From NCBI RefSeq assembly GCF_028128765.1, contig NZ_LBJG01000027.1, forward strand, positions 124,001 to 188,000: a DNA stretch of 64,000 nt. The letters are read 5' to 3'. Numbering within the stretch: position 1 is the stretch's first letter; the number at the start of each line of letters is the position of its first letter. The notes beneath the pieces are model-generated. The model searched no databases. It was not told the DNA's origin and saw only the letters and a list, made by a program, of their open reading frames with translations. This stretch comes from Bradyrhizobium sp. CCBAU 51627 (GTDB lineage Bacteria > Pseudomonadota > Alphaproteobacteria > Rhizobiales > Xanthobacteraceae). A program made the translations under genes and the position numbers. Below are positions 43,715 through 52,510 of this stretch, piece by piece.

Positions 43715-45112
43715 TCAGGTCCGGATTGCGGCGGGACCGCTCTCCGCCCCCGCACGCTGCCGCTCGTAGTCGGTCCGCGCCATTGGAGCCGCCTTGGGAT
43801 TGCCGAGATCGTCGATGTGGATCCGATAGGTTTCCCGGGCCGTGATCGCCGCCAGCGCCGCGATAACAGTGATGCCGAACGCGATCGCCCCCACCGTCAA
43901 AGGAATGTTGGCCGAGCCGGGAGGCGCCACGGTCGCGAACAGCGCCGGAAGCAGCGCCGTGATGGTCGTCCCGACGTTCTGCGAGATCGCCATCGCCGAG
44001 ACGCGGGTGCGTGTCGGGAACAGCTCCGGATAAAAGCTCGGGAAGATCGCGTTGTAACCCTGATAGACGACGCCCCACATCAGCAGCGAGACCAGGATCG
44101 CCAGCGGCACGTTCCTGATGCTGATCGCATAGAGATAGAGGAAGGCAAGCAAGCCGGACAGCAGCGCACCGATGATGATCGGAGGTTTGCGACCGACCTT
44201 GTCGGAGAGATGGCCGACGAAGGGAATGACGAACACGGCCACCATGTTTCCGAGCACCGGGATCCACAGATAGACGTCCTTGGCAAAGCCGATGCCATAG
44301 GCCGGCTGGACCGCATAGGCCGCACCGAAGATTGTCGCGACCACCGGGATGACGTTCATCAGCGCCATGCAGATGACCCTGAGCATGTCGGGCCAGTTCA
44401 GCTTGATGGCCTGAATGACGGGCGCGCGCGGCGTCACTCCGCGCTCGTCCTCGCGGGCAAAGGCAGGGGTCTCGTCGACCTCGCGGCGAATGATGTAGCC
44501 AGCGATGATGACGAAGAAGCTGAGCAGGAAGGGAATCCGCCAACCCCAGCTGTTGAAGGCCTCGGTCGGCATATAGGCCGCCAGCGGCAGGAAGACGGCC
44601 GCCGCCAGAATCTGTCCGGCTTGCACACCCTGCAGGGCAAAGCTTGCAAAGAAACCGCGACGACCGAACGGCGCGTGCTCCAGGATCATCGAGCTCGCGC
44701 CAGAGATTTCGCCGGCGACGGCAAAGCCCTGCACCAGGCGAAGGATCACGAGCAAGGTCGGCGCGAGGATGCCGACCTGCTGATAGGTCGGCAGAACACC
44801 GACCGCCATGGTCGAGATGCCCATCAGGAACATGCAGACGATGAGCACGGTCTTGCGGCCATGGGTATCACCCCAATGTCCGAGCACGAAGGCCCCGATC
44901 GGCCGGGCCACATAGCCAACGCCATAGGTCGCCAGCGAAGCGACGATGGCAACAGTGGGATTGTCCGACGGAAAGAAGATCTGCGGGAAGATCAGCGACG
45001 CGGCGGTCGCATAGATGAAGAAGTCATAATATTCGAGGGCCGAGCCGATCCAGCCGCTTGCAGCAGCTTTTCCGGACTGACTCATGTCATGGATCGCGCG
45101 CGTCGTAGCCAT
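43715..45112 (-). CDS. MFS transporter, metabolite:H+ symporter (MHS) type
   Basis: A 465-residue MFS carrier from the ATG at 45112, which follows GGGAGGAA; the open frame extends to 45721 but without transporter sequence. MHS features are the GSALEYYDFFIYATAASLIF helix 1 and the loop GHWGDTHGRKTVL. About 12 membrane helices. Family members import dicarboxylates, shikimate, osmolytes or aromatic acids. It begins the BKACE/CoA-transferase block, so a carboxylate substrate is likely. Confidence 0.88.
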   Translation of the reverse strand: MATTRAIHDMSQSGKAAASGWIGSALEYYDFFIYATAASLIFPQIFFPSDNPTVAIVASLATYGVGYVARPIGAFVLGHWGDTHGRKTVLIVCMFLMGISTMAVGVLPTYQQVGILAPTLLVILRLVQGFAVAGEISGASSMILEHAPFGRRGFFASFALQGVQAGQILAAAVFLPLAAYMPTEAFNSWGWRIPFLLSFFVIIAGYIIRREVDETPAFAREDERGVTPRAPVIQAIKLNWPDMLRVICMALMNVIPVVATIFGAAYAVQPAYGIGFAKDVYLWIPVLGNMVAVFVIPFVGHLSDKVGRKPPIIIGALLSGLLAFLYLYAISIRNVPLAILVSLLMWGVVYQGYNAIFPSFYPELFPTRTRVSAMAISQNVGTTITALLPALFATVAPPGSANIPLTVGAIAFGITVIAALAAITARETYRIHIDDLGNPKAAPMARTDYERQRAGAESGPAAIRT

Positions 45113-45274
45113 AAGAACAATTCCTCCCGATCTGTTGTTTGTTGACGTCCCGTTGGACGGGCTTCGCTGGACAATTGGACAACAATTCCCGGACGCTCTG
45201 CGGAGCTCCGCGAACGCTTGGCACTGCCGGTCGGTGTCTTGGGTGAGGACGACAATAGGCTTTCGCCGGGATAA

Positions 45275-45314
45275 CACAATTACCCAGTTGTGCGATAAAC
45301 CTAACACGATGTTA
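45275..45314. promoter_or_regulatory. Palindromes upstream of the MHS transporter gene
   Basis: CACAA-N8-TTGTG (45275-45279 with 45288-45292) and TAACA-CGA-TGTTA (45302-45314) lie in the AT-richer part of the gap upstream of the transporter. They are plausible operators, but no cognate regulator gene is adjacent. Confidence 0.3.
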
Positions 45315-45378
45315 TGGAGCACTCGGACGCGCGGCGACCATGCCCACAAGCCCGCAGCAGACACGGCGCAGCGCGACC

Positions 45379-46107
45379 TCACTCCGGCGGATTGAACGTC
45401 CGCACGAAATACACGGGCTCCTTGCTCTTCTTGAGGCGATAGAGCTGCGCCGGGCGGTTTGGGCCGCGCCGCATCTTCGCGACCGGCTCGATCATGTCGG
45501 CCGACAGGATCCGGGTGCGGAAGGCGCTCTTCTCCAGCGGACGATCGAGCACGATCTCGTAGACGCGCTGCAGATCGGGCAGCGTGAATTCCGCGGGCAT
45601 CAGGTAAGCGGGCAGCGAAGTATATTCCACCTTGTTGCGCAGGCGCTGGATTGCGGTTGCCAGGATGTCGCCGTGATCGAAGGCAAGCTTCTCCTTCAGC
45701 CTTCCGCCGCTGATCGGACACCAGCGCGCATCTGATGTCAGCACGCTTGCCTGTGTGGGGACCAGCGCGAAATAGGCGTGTGTCGCCGACCAGCCGCGCG
45801 GATCGCGCGTCGCGCTTCCCCAGCTGCCGAGCTGCTCGAGGTAAGGGCTGGTGACACCGGTCTTCTCCTGCAGCTTGCGCGCCGCGCAGGCGGCGAGATC
45901 ACGATCTTTCGCGACGTCGACGAAGCCACCCGGCAGCGCCAGACTGAGCGGAAACGGCTCGCCCTCGCCGGCCGGGCGCTGCACCAGCAGCACCTGAAGC
46001 CGGTCGTCGAGAATCGCAAAGATCACCACGTCGACCGTGGTCAGCGGCCGAGGAAAGTCCAATTGCCCTGATTTCCCAGACCCTTCCGTCCGGCCCTCAC
46101 CCGCCAT
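45379..46107 (-). CDS. NrtR-like Nudix-domain transcriptional regulator
   Basis: A 242-residue protein with an N-terminal Nudix domain (about 22-150) and a C-terminal winged helix (about 160-230), the plan of NrtR regulators of NAD metabolism. The Nudix box (60-82, LPGGFVDVAKDRDLAACAAR then KLQEKTG) has lost catalytic Glu residues (LQEK in place of REEx-type pattern), so it should bind but not hydrolyse its ligand. I chose the ATG at 46107 for its GGGGAGG site; an in-frame start at 46143 would abut the operator. It is divergent from the SPFH/NAD-kinase-like genes with two operator copies between them. Confidence 0.85.
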   Translation of the reverse strand: MAGEGRTEGSGKSGQLDFPRPLTTVDVVIFAILDDRLQVLLVQRPAGEGEPFPLSLALPGGFVDVAKDRDLAACAARKLQEKTGVTSPYLEQLGSWGSATRDPRGWSATHAYFALVPTQASVLTSDARWCPISGGRLKEKLAFDHGDILATAIQRLRNKVEYTSLPAYLMPAEFTLPDLQRVYEIVLDRPLEKSAFRTRILSADMIEPVAKMRRGPNRPAQLYRLKKSKEPVYFVRTFNPPE

Positions 46108-46145
46108 CGGCCAGCCTCCCCTGTTCGGCATTGACAGTACCATAG

Positions 46146-46188
46146 TTAGTTGTACAGTCCAACTTACTTAGTTGCTCAGACCAACTTA
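46146..46188. promoter_or_regulatory. Two tandem 21-bp operators for the NrtR-like regulator
   Basis: Two copies of TTAGTTG-N2-CAG-N-CCAACTTA occupy 46146-46166 and 46168-46188. Each is an imperfect palindrome (TTAGTTG against CAACTTA), and the start-to-start distance is 22 bp, two helical turns. A TTATAC box (46186-46191) overlaps the second copy and could be the -10 of the SPFH gene. The position between divergent genes makes them the likely binding sites of the Nudix regulator. Confidence 0.75.
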
Positions 46189-46209
46189 TACACATCATTG
46201 GAGACAGCC

Positions 46210-47253
46210 ATGTTCGGCATCCGATTTATCAAGGCCCAGCCCACCACTTACCTGATGAAGTATCGCGCCGGCGCCGTCGTCGCCGAGGGCACCGGCCTCT
46301 CCACCCTGTACTATGCGCCGGTGACCACCCTCGTCGCCGTGCCCGTTGGCAGCCGCGACGCCTCCTTCATTTTCCAACAGATCGCGCGCGACTTTCAGAC
46401 CCTGACCGTGCAAGGCCACGTCACCTATCGCGTTAGCGAGCCGAAGAAGGCGGCCTCGATGCTCGACTTCACCCTGAAGCCGGACGGCAAGACCTATGAG
46501 ACCGACGATCCGGAGAAGCTGCCCGAACGCATTCTCGGCACGGTCGAGGTGCTCGCGCAGCAGGCGATCAAGGAGCTGACGTTGAAGGACGCGCTGCAGG
46601 CGTCCGACCGCATCGCCGATATTATCGCCGGCGGCTTGCGGGGCCGCGCCGACATCGAAGCGCTCGGCCTCGAAATCCTGGGCGTCTCGATCCGCGGCAT
46701 CAAGCCGACGCCTGATACCGCCAAGGCGCTGGAGGCGCAGGCGCGGGAAGCGATCCTGAAGAACGCGGACGAGGCGATCTTCGCGCGGCGCAACTTCGCC
46801 GTCGAGCAGGAGCGCGCCATTCGCGAGAGCGAGCTCGACACCGAGATCGCAGTCGAGCAGAAGAAGAGGTCCATTCGCGAGACCCAGATGGATGCCGAGG
46901 CGAGCGTTGCCGCCAAGCGCAACGAGCTACGCCAGGCCGGCATGGCCGCCGATATCGTGCTGGAAGGCAAGCGCAAGGATTTCGTCGGCCTCAACGCCGA
47001 GAACACCCGGACGCTCGCCGACGCCGAGGCCTATCGTGTCGGCGCGCTGATGAAGATCTTCGAGGGCGTCGACACCCGCGTGATCCAGGCGCTCGCCGCC
47101 GCCGGCATGCAGCCGGGCCAGCTGATCGCACAGGCCTTCTCCGGCATCGCCGAGAAGGCCGAGAAGATCGGCCAGCTCAATGTCTCGCCCGACCTGCTCA
47201 GCCAGTTGATCGAAAAGCCGAAGCCTGAGGCCGCCAATGTCCGCCGCCAATGA
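46210..47253 (+). CDS. SPFH/Band 7 domain protein
   Basis: A 347-residue protein of the stomatin/prohibitin/flotillin superfamily. The N-terminal band-7 domain (about 5-175) includes VQGHVTYRVSEPKKA and ends before a charged helical stretch (about 180-270, EQERAIRESELDTEIAVEQK) that should form coiled coil. No clear transmembrane helix is seen, unlike many family members, so it may associate peripherally or assemble in the cytoplasm. The ATG at 46210 (MFGIRFIKAQPTTYLMKYRA) follows GGAGAC. It overlaps the next gene by 17 bases. Confidence 0.88.
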   Translation: MFGIRFIKAQPTTYLMKYRAGAVVAEGTGLSTLYYAPVTTLVAVPVGSRDASFIFQQIARDFQTLTVQGHVTYRVSEPKKAASMLDFTLKPDGKTYETDDPEKLPERILGTVEVLAQQAIKELTLKDALQASDRIADIIAGGLRGRADIEALGLEILGVSIRGIKPTPDTAKALEAQAREAILKNADEAIFARRNFAVEQERAIRESELDTEIAVEQKKRSIRETQMDAEASVAAKRNELRQAGMAADIVLEGKRKDFVGLNAENTRTLADAEAYRVGALMKIFEGVDTRVIQALAAAGMQPGQLIAQAFSGIAEKAEKIGQLNVSPDLLSQLIEKPKPEAANVRRQ

Positions 47254-48172
47254 CCGCAAGATCGTACTGGTAACGCGCAGGACCAGGCTGGAAGACCTGG
47301 TCGCGCGTTACCTGACGGCGGCGCAGGCGCGCTTCTACGTCGAGCATCTCGGCGCCGATTTCTCCGACTATGAGAGGGAGCACGAGGTCTATCAGGCGCA
47401 GCGGCACGCGACGCTTCAGGTGCTCGAGCAATGGGGGCGCTATCAGGTGATCGAGCGCGGCTTCCTGCCGAACTTCATCTTTGCGCCCGATGACATCGTG
47501 GTCGCGCTCGGCCAGGACGGCGTCGTCGCCAACACCATGAAATATCTCGATGGCCATCCGCTGATCGGCCTCAACCCGGATTCCACACGCTACGACGGTA
47601 TCCTGCTTCCCTTTGCACCGCGCGACCTCGCCAAACTGCTGCCTGACGTCGCCGCCGACAAGCGCAACAGCCAGGCCGTGACAATGGCGGAAGCCCGGCT
47701 CAGCGATGGGCAGGTGCTCCATGCCGTGAACGACCTCTTCATCGGCGCCCGCACGCATGTTTCGGCGATCTACGAGATCGCGGCCGGCGGAATGACGGAG
47801 CGACAATCCTCGAGTGGGCTGATCGTCTCGACCGGGCTCGGATCGACCGCCTGGTTCAAGAGCATCGTCACCGGCTCGCTGGCCATCGCCGGAAGCTTTG
47901 GCCAGCCTTCCTCGCGGGGCGAGTACGAGGCCCTGCCCTGGGACGCCGCGGAGCTGCGCTTTGCAGTGCGCGAGCCCTTCCCGAGCCGGCACTCGCAGAC
48001 CCATCTCGTCTGCGGCCGCCTCGTCTCCGATGAGCAGTTGCGCATCCGATCGCTGATGGCGGAGAACGGCGTCATCTTCAGCGACGGCGTCGAAACCGAC
48101 CGTCTTGATTTCAACGCGGGCGCCGAGGTCACGATCGGAATTGCCAGGCGGCGCGGCCGGCTGATCGTGTGA
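47237..48172 (+). CDS. NAD kinase-like protein
   Basis: A 311-residue protein with the ATP-NAD kinase/diacylglycerol kinase-type fold. Recognisable motifs are ALGQDGVVANT (91-100; the usual GGDG is GQDG, keeping the Asp), AVNDLFIG (the NE motif appears as ND) and STGLGSTAWF (198-207, the GSTAY motif). These changes mean it may use another substrate or be a binding protein. It overlaps the SPFH gene by 17 bases, so they are coupled, and both are divergent from a NAD-type Nudix regulator, which supports a link to NAD(P). Confidence 0.78.
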   Translation: MSAANDRKIVLVTRRTRLEDLVARYLTAAQARFYVEHLGADFSDYEREHEVYQAQRHATLQVLEQWGRYQVIERGFLPNFIFAPDDIVVALGQDGVVANTMKYLDGHPLIGLNPDSTRYDGILLPFAPRDLAKLLPDVAADKRNSQAVTMAEARLSDGQVLHAVNDLFIGARTHVSAIYEIAAGGMTERQSSSGLIVSTGLGSTAWFKSIVTGSLAIAGSFGQPSSRGEYEALPWDAAELRFAVREPFPSRHSQTHLVCGRLVSDEQLRIRSLMAENGVIFSDGVETDRLDFNAGAEVTIGIARRRGRLIV

Positions 48173-48177
48173 GGTAG

Positions 48178-48381
48178 CTAGATTCCGAGCGCGTTCTCGT
48201 CCACCTCGCGGCCGGGCACGCTGACATGCACCTCGTGGCCCTCACGAAGTGCCAGGGAGGCTGCGGCAACCGCCGACTCGAACGCGGCTTCCTTGGTGGC
48301 GTATTTGCTCTTGACGTTGCCGTCATGAAGCACGCCCCACTCGTTTTCGACCGGCACAATCGCGTATTGGGCAAGGCCCAT
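48178..48381 (-). CDS. DUF2188-like small protein
   Basis: A 67-residue protein (MGLAQYAIVPVENEWGVLHD) with the strand-helix-strand pattern of small DUF2188 proteins: WGVLHDG, KEAAFESAVAAASLALREG, then HEVHVSVPG. The ATG at 48381 has a strong GGAGAGGGA site. It converges on the NAD-kinase-like gene with a 5-base gap and follows the sugar dehydrogenase gene by 29 bases, so it belongs to that leftward operon. Function unknown. Confidence 0.7.
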   Translation of the reverse strand: MGLAQYAIVPVENEWGVLHDGNVKSKYATKEAAFESAVAAASLALREGHEVHVSVPGREVDENALGI

Positions 48382-48410
48382 CGTCCCTCTCCTGTCGCTG
48401 CGCGGCTTGC

Positions 48411-49748
48411 CTATCGCTGCGTCACTTGCGGATGCGCCGCCGTCACCCGCCACACCGTATTGCCGCTGTCATCGGCGACCAGCAGTGCGCCTGACTTGTC
48501 GAAGGCAACGCCGACAGGACGGCCGCGTGCATGGTTGTCCTTGTCGAGGAAACCAGTGACGACGTCCTGCGCGGGGCCGCTCGGCTTGCCATCCGTAAAT
48601 GGCACATAGACGACCTTGTAACCGTTCAGGACTTGCCGGTTCCAACTGCCATGCTCGCCGACGAAGGCGCCGTTGCGATACGCTTCCGGCAGTTTGCTGC
48701 CGCTGGAGAAAGCAAGCCCGAGCGGGGCGACATGCGAACTCAGCGCATAATCGGGCACGATCGCCTTGGCGACCAGGTCCGGCCGCTGCGGCTTGACGCG
48801 CGGATCGACGTGCTGGCCGAAATAACTGTAGGGCCAGCCATAGAAGCCGCCGTCCTTCACCGAGGTCATGTAATCAGGCACGAGATCGGGACCGAGCTCG
48901 TCGCGCTCGTTCACCACCGTCCACAGCGCGCCGGTCTGCGGCTCGAAGCTGAGGCCGTTGGGATTGCGCAGGCCGCTGGCAAAGATGCGCCAGCGGCCGC
49001 TGGCGCGGTCGACCTCGAGAATGTCGGCGCGATTGTGTTCGGCCTCCATGCCGTTCTCGGTGATGTTGCTGTTGGAGCCGACGCCGACGTACAGCTTCGA
49101 GCCGTCGGGACTTGCGACGAGGCTCTTGGTCCAGTGATGGTCGATGGGGCCGCCCGGCAGCGGGGTCAACACCGTGCCCGACGTGGTGATCCTGGTGTCG
49201 CCTTCGGTGTAGGGATATTTCACGATCGCGTCGGTGTTGGCGACATAGAGATCGTTGCCGACAAGCGCGACGCCGAACGGCGAGTTGAGGTGATCGAGGA
49301 AGACGCTTCGCGTATCAGGCACGCCGTCGCCGTTGCTATCGCGCAGCAACGTGATGCGGTTGCTCTCGCCGGTGTCGCCGCCGGAGGTCGCCCAGGATTC
49401 GACAAAGCCCATCACGATCTCCTTGGGCCGCTTGATCGCGGCAGCCTTCGGCGCCTTGGACTCGACCACCAGCACGTCGCCGTTGGGCAACACGTAGAGC
49501 GAACGCGGATGCTGCAAGCCGGTCGCGAACGCCTTGGCCTGCAAGCCCTGCGCGACATCAGGCGTCTCGTCCTTCTTCCAGCCAACGATGCGGGCGATGT
49601 GCATCGGCGGCAGCAGGTATTGCTGGATATCGGGGAGTACGGGATTGGCGCCAACTTGCGCCTTCGGATCGCCACTGCCGTCATTGCAGCCGGCGAGCAG
49701 GCCCAGGAGTGAAGCGGACAACAGCGCGCGTATAACGAAAGGCATCAT
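48411..49748 (-). CDS. PQQ-type sugar/sorbosone dehydrogenase-like lipoprotein
   Basis: A 445-residue secreted six-bladed propeller of the glucose/sorbosone dehydrogenase family. The N terminus MMPFVIRALLSASLLGLLAG ends in a lipobox with Cys21, so it should be a periplasmic lipoprotein. Propeller segments include NGDVLVVESKAPKA, PFGVALVGNDLYVANTD, GLRNPNGLSFEPQTGALWTV, and GAFVGEHGSWNRQ. Start at 49748 follows GGGAG and overlaps the DUF2231 stop by four bases (ATGA). Substrate and need for PQQ are not shown by the sequence. Confidence 0.87.
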   Translation of the reverse strand: MMPFVIRALLSASLLGLLAGCNDGSGDPKAQVGANPVLPDIQQYLLPPMHIARIVGWKKDETPDVAQGLQAKAFATGLQHPRSLYVLPNGDVLVVESKAPKAAAIKRPKEIVMGFVESWATSGGDTGESNRITLLRDSNGDGVPDTRSVFLDHLNSPFGVALVGNDLYVANTDAIVKYPYTEGDTRITTSGTVLTPLPGGPIDHHWTKSLVASPDGSKLYVGVGSNSNITENGMEAEHNRADILEVDRASGRWRIFASGLRNPNGLSFEPQTGALWTVVNERDELGPDLVPDYMTSVKDGGFYGWPYSYFGQHVDPRVKPQRPDLVAKAIVPDYALSSHVAPLGLAFSSGSKLPEAYRNGAFVGEHGSWNRQVLNGYKVVYVPFTDGKPSGPAQDVVTGFLDKDNHARGRPVGVAFDKSGALLVADDSGNTVWRVTAAHPQVTQR

Positions 49749-50197
49749 CGCGCAACTCCCACACCGTGGCGGTACACCATGGCCCAGCCGAGCCAGCCGG
49801 TAACCGGCAGGATCAGCACGGTGAGGACCGAAAGAACGAGCCCCCATGGCCACACCGAAGTCCAGGCATCACGCGTGTGAATGAGCGCATTGATGATCGC
49901 AAGGATCATCGCCGCGACGTTGCCAATCAGATGCGGCCACGCCGGCGCCCGCGCACGCACCAGGCGATTGCCGAGGAAGTCGGTCAGGCCGGCGATCGCG
50001 GCCAGTGCGCCGAAGATAACTCCGGCGAGGAGAAGCCAGGCGGAGAAATCCGCCCACATGATCTCGGCAGACACGACATAGGTGATGTCGGTCAGCAGCG
50101 CACCGATGAAGCACACGATCGGGATCGGCACCAGCATCGGATGAATGGGATGGCCCGCGATTTGCGCGGTCGAGCGCACGCGCACGATGTCTTGCAC
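49745..50197 (-). CDS. DUF2231 membrane protein
   Basis: A 150-residue protein with four hydrophobic helices, starting MQDIVRVRSTAQIAGHPIHP; the GHPIHPMLVPIPIV motif is characteristic of DUF2231. In some bacteria such proteins accompany periplasmic sorbosone dehydrogenases, and here its stop overlaps the start of that gene, so a role as membrane partner or electron acceptor is plausible but unproven. Confidence 0.85.
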   Translation of the reverse strand: MQDIVRVRSTAQIAGHPIHPMLVPIPIVCFIGALLTDITYVVSAEIMWADFSAWLLLAGVIFGALAAIAGLTDFLGNRLVRARAPAWPHLIGNVAAMILAIINALIHTRDAWTSVWPWGLVLSVLTVLILPVTGWLGWAMVYRHGVGVAR

Positions 50198-50260
50198 TGA
50201 CGGCCTCGTGTGACTTTTCGTCCTGCCCGAGCCGCCAACTCCTGCTTGCAGTGAAGGTTC

Positions 50261-51220
50261 CTAGGACTGCGCCGGAACCGGCACAGTCGCCTGATACGCC
50301 TCGTATGCGCGTTTCAAGCCGTCGTGAAGCGACGTCGTCGCGCGCCAGCCAAGCTTGTCGAGGCGGCTGATATCGAGCAGCTTGCGCGGCGTGCCGTCGG
50401 GACGCGAGGTGTCGAAACCGATCTCGCCGCGATAGCCGACGATCTCGGCGACCATGCGCGCGAACTCGGCAATGGCGATGTCTTCGCCGGTGCCGATGTT
50501 GATCAGTTCCGCGCCGGAATAGGTCTTCATCAAATGGACGCAGGCATCCGCCATGTCGTCGACATAGAGAAACTCGCGCCGGGGCGTGCCGGTGCCCCAG
50601 ACCGCGACGGTCTTTGCGCCCGACAGCTTGGCCTCGTGAAAGCGCCGGATCAGCGCCGCGACGACGTGGCTCAATTCAGGGTGATAATTGTCGCCGGGAC
50701 CGTAGAGATTCGTCGGCATCACGCTGATGAAGTCGCTGCCATATTGGCTGCGATAGGCTTCCGCCATCTTGATGCCGGCAATCTTGGCGATCGCATAAGG
50801 CTCGTTGGTGGGCTCCAGCGGGCCTGAAAGCACCGAGTCCTCGCGCAGCGGCTGCGGCGCCAGCTTCGGATAGATGCAGGACGAGCCGAGGAACATCAGC
50901 TTCTCGGCGCGGTTCACATGCGCGGCGTGGATCACGTTCGCGGCGATCGCGATGTTGTCGTAGATGAACTCGGCGCGCAGCGTGTTATTGGCGACGATGC
51001 CGCCGACCTTGGCCGCGGCTAGGAAGATCACCTGCGGCCGCACGCGCGCGAACCAATCGAACACGGCGGCCTGGTTGCAGAGATCGACCTCGCGACGCTC
51101 GACGGTGACGAGATTCACATTCTCCCGCGCCAGCCGGCGTACGATCGCGCTGCCGACCATGCCGCGATGGCCGGCGACGTAGACGCTTCTGCCCTCGAGC
51201 TCAAACGGTACGCTTGCCAT
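50261..51220 (-). CDS. fcl: GDP-L-fucose synthase
   Basis: Epimerase-reductase that turns GDP-4-keto-6-deoxy-D-mannose into GDP-L-fucose. 319 residues from the ATG at 51220 (MASVPFELEGRSVYVAGHRG). Features: the Rossmann motif GHRGMVGSAIVRR, the SSCIYPKLAPQP segment, the catalytic Tyr-Lys in NEPYAIAKIAGIKMAE, and NLYGPGDNYHPELSHVV. It overlaps the end of gmd by 20 bases, giving a coupled pair that supplies fucose for surface polysaccharides or, in some rhizobia, Nod factor. Confidence 0.95.
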   Translation of the reverse strand: MASVPFELEGRSVYVAGHRGMVGSAIVRRLARENVNLVTVERREVDLCNQAAVFDWFARVRPQVIFLAAAKVGGIVANNTLRAEFIYDNIAIAANVIHAAHVNRAEKLMFLGSSCIYPKLAPQPLREDSVLSGPLEPTNEPYAIAKIAGIKMAEAYRSQYGSDFISVMPTNLYGPGDNYHPELSHVVAALIRRFHEAKLSGAKTVAVWGTGTPRREFLYVDDMADACVHLMKTYSGAELINIGTGEDIAIAEFARMVAEIVGYRGEIGFDTSRPDGTPRKLLDISRLDKLGWRATTSLHDGLKRAYEAYQATVPVPAQS

Positions 51221-52271
51221 TTGCAATGTCCCGTTTGGCCTCAGCCAGATCGCTCGCCATCATCTCTTCGACGAGTTGCACAAAAGTCCGCTTCGGTTTC
51301 CAGCCGAGCACCTTTTGCGCCTTGCTGGCGTCGCCGACGAGGAGATCGACCTCGGTCGGGCGGAAATAGGCCGGATCGATCTTCACCACCGTCTTGCCGC
51401 TGATGGCATCGACGCCGATCTCGTCGACGCCCTTGCCGCGCCATTCGACGCGGCGGCCGACATAGGCAAAGGACCGCTCGACCATCTCACGCACCGACCG
51501 CGTCTCGCCGGTGGCGAGCACGAAGTCGTCGGGCTTGTCGGCTTGCAGGATCATATGCATGCCCTCGACATAGTCCTTGGCATGGCCCCAGTCGCGCTTG
51601 GCCTCGAGATTGCCGAGATAGAGTGTCTCCTCCAGCCCAACCTCGATTCGCGCGACGCCGCGGGTGATCTTGCGGGTGACGAAGGTTTCGCCACGGACCG
51701 GACTCTCATGGTTGAACAGGATGCCGTTGCTGGCAAACATGCCGTAGGCTTCGCGGTAGTTCACCGTGATCCAATAGCCATAGAGTTTGGCGACGCCGTA
51801 AGGCGAGCGCGGATAGAACGGCGTGGTCTCCTTCTGCGGGATCTCCTGCACGAGACCGTAAAGCTCGGAGGTCGAGGCCTGGTAGAACCGCGTCTCCTTC
51901 TCCATGCCGAGGATGCGGATTGCTTCCAGCAGGCGCAGCACGCCGATGGCATCAGCGTTGGCGGTGTATTCCGGGCTCTCGAAGCTGACGGCGACATGGC
52001 TCTGGGCGGCGAGATTGTAGATCTCGGTTGGGCGGATCTGCTGCATCAGCCGGATCAGATTGGTCGAATCCGTCATGTCGCCGTAATGCATCAGGAACGG
52101 CACGTTGCCGACATGCGGATCCTGGTAGAGGTGATCGACGCGCGCGGTGTTGAACGAGGACGAGCGCCGCTTGATGCCGTGGACGACGTAGCCGAGCGAC
52201 AGCAAATGCTCGGCGAGATAAGCCCCGTCTTGCCCGGTCACGCCGGTGATGAGAGCGATCCGCTCAGCCAT
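51201..52271 (-). CDS. gmd: GDP-mannose 4,6-dehydratase
   Basis: First step from GDP-mannose to GDP-L-fucose. 356 residues from the ATG at 52271 (MAERIALITGVTGQDGAYLA); an upstream in-frame TTG at 52289 is less likely. Features: TGVTGQDGAYLAEHLL, the QSHVAVSFESPEYTA segment, STSELYG with catalytic Thr region, and YPRSPYGVAKLYGYW with Tyr-x3-Lys. It is followed by fcl with a 20-base overlap. The upstream neighbour, an LpxL-like acyltransferase, is divergent. Confidence 0.96.
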   Translation of the reverse strand: MAERIALITGVTGQDGAYLAEHLLSLGYVVHGIKRRSSSFNTARVDHLYQDPHVGNVPFLMHYGDMTDSTNLIRLMQQIRPTEIYNLAAQSHVAVSFESPEYTANADAIGVLRLLEAIRILGMEKETRFYQASTSELYGLVQEIPQKETTPFYPRSPYGVAKLYGYWITVNYREAYGMFASNGILFNHESPVRGETFVTRKITRGVARIEVGLEETLYLGNLEAKRDWGHAKDYVEGMHMILQADKPDDFVLATGETRSVREMVERSFAYVGRRVEWRGKGVDEIGVDAISGKTVVKIDPAYFRPTEVDLLVGDASKAQKVLGWKPKRTFVQLVEEMMASDLAEAKRDIANGKRTV

Positions 52272-52510
52272 ATCCGCAAATGCTCCCAAACTGCCCGACC
52301 GGGCCTACTTCCAGCTCCGGCCGAAAGCTGTCCTTCTCTGACACATCGTCCGCCGGGGTCAACCCACTATGGCGCTAAACCGTTCTCTTTCCGAGGATTC
52401 CAGCCGCGAGGCCAAAGCTGCCGCCGCTCGCTGAAGGCAAGACCTTGAGAAGCTGGTAACATTTGTATGATGTGATTTTCCCGAGATATTTGGGCGAATT
52501 CGGGGGGCCA

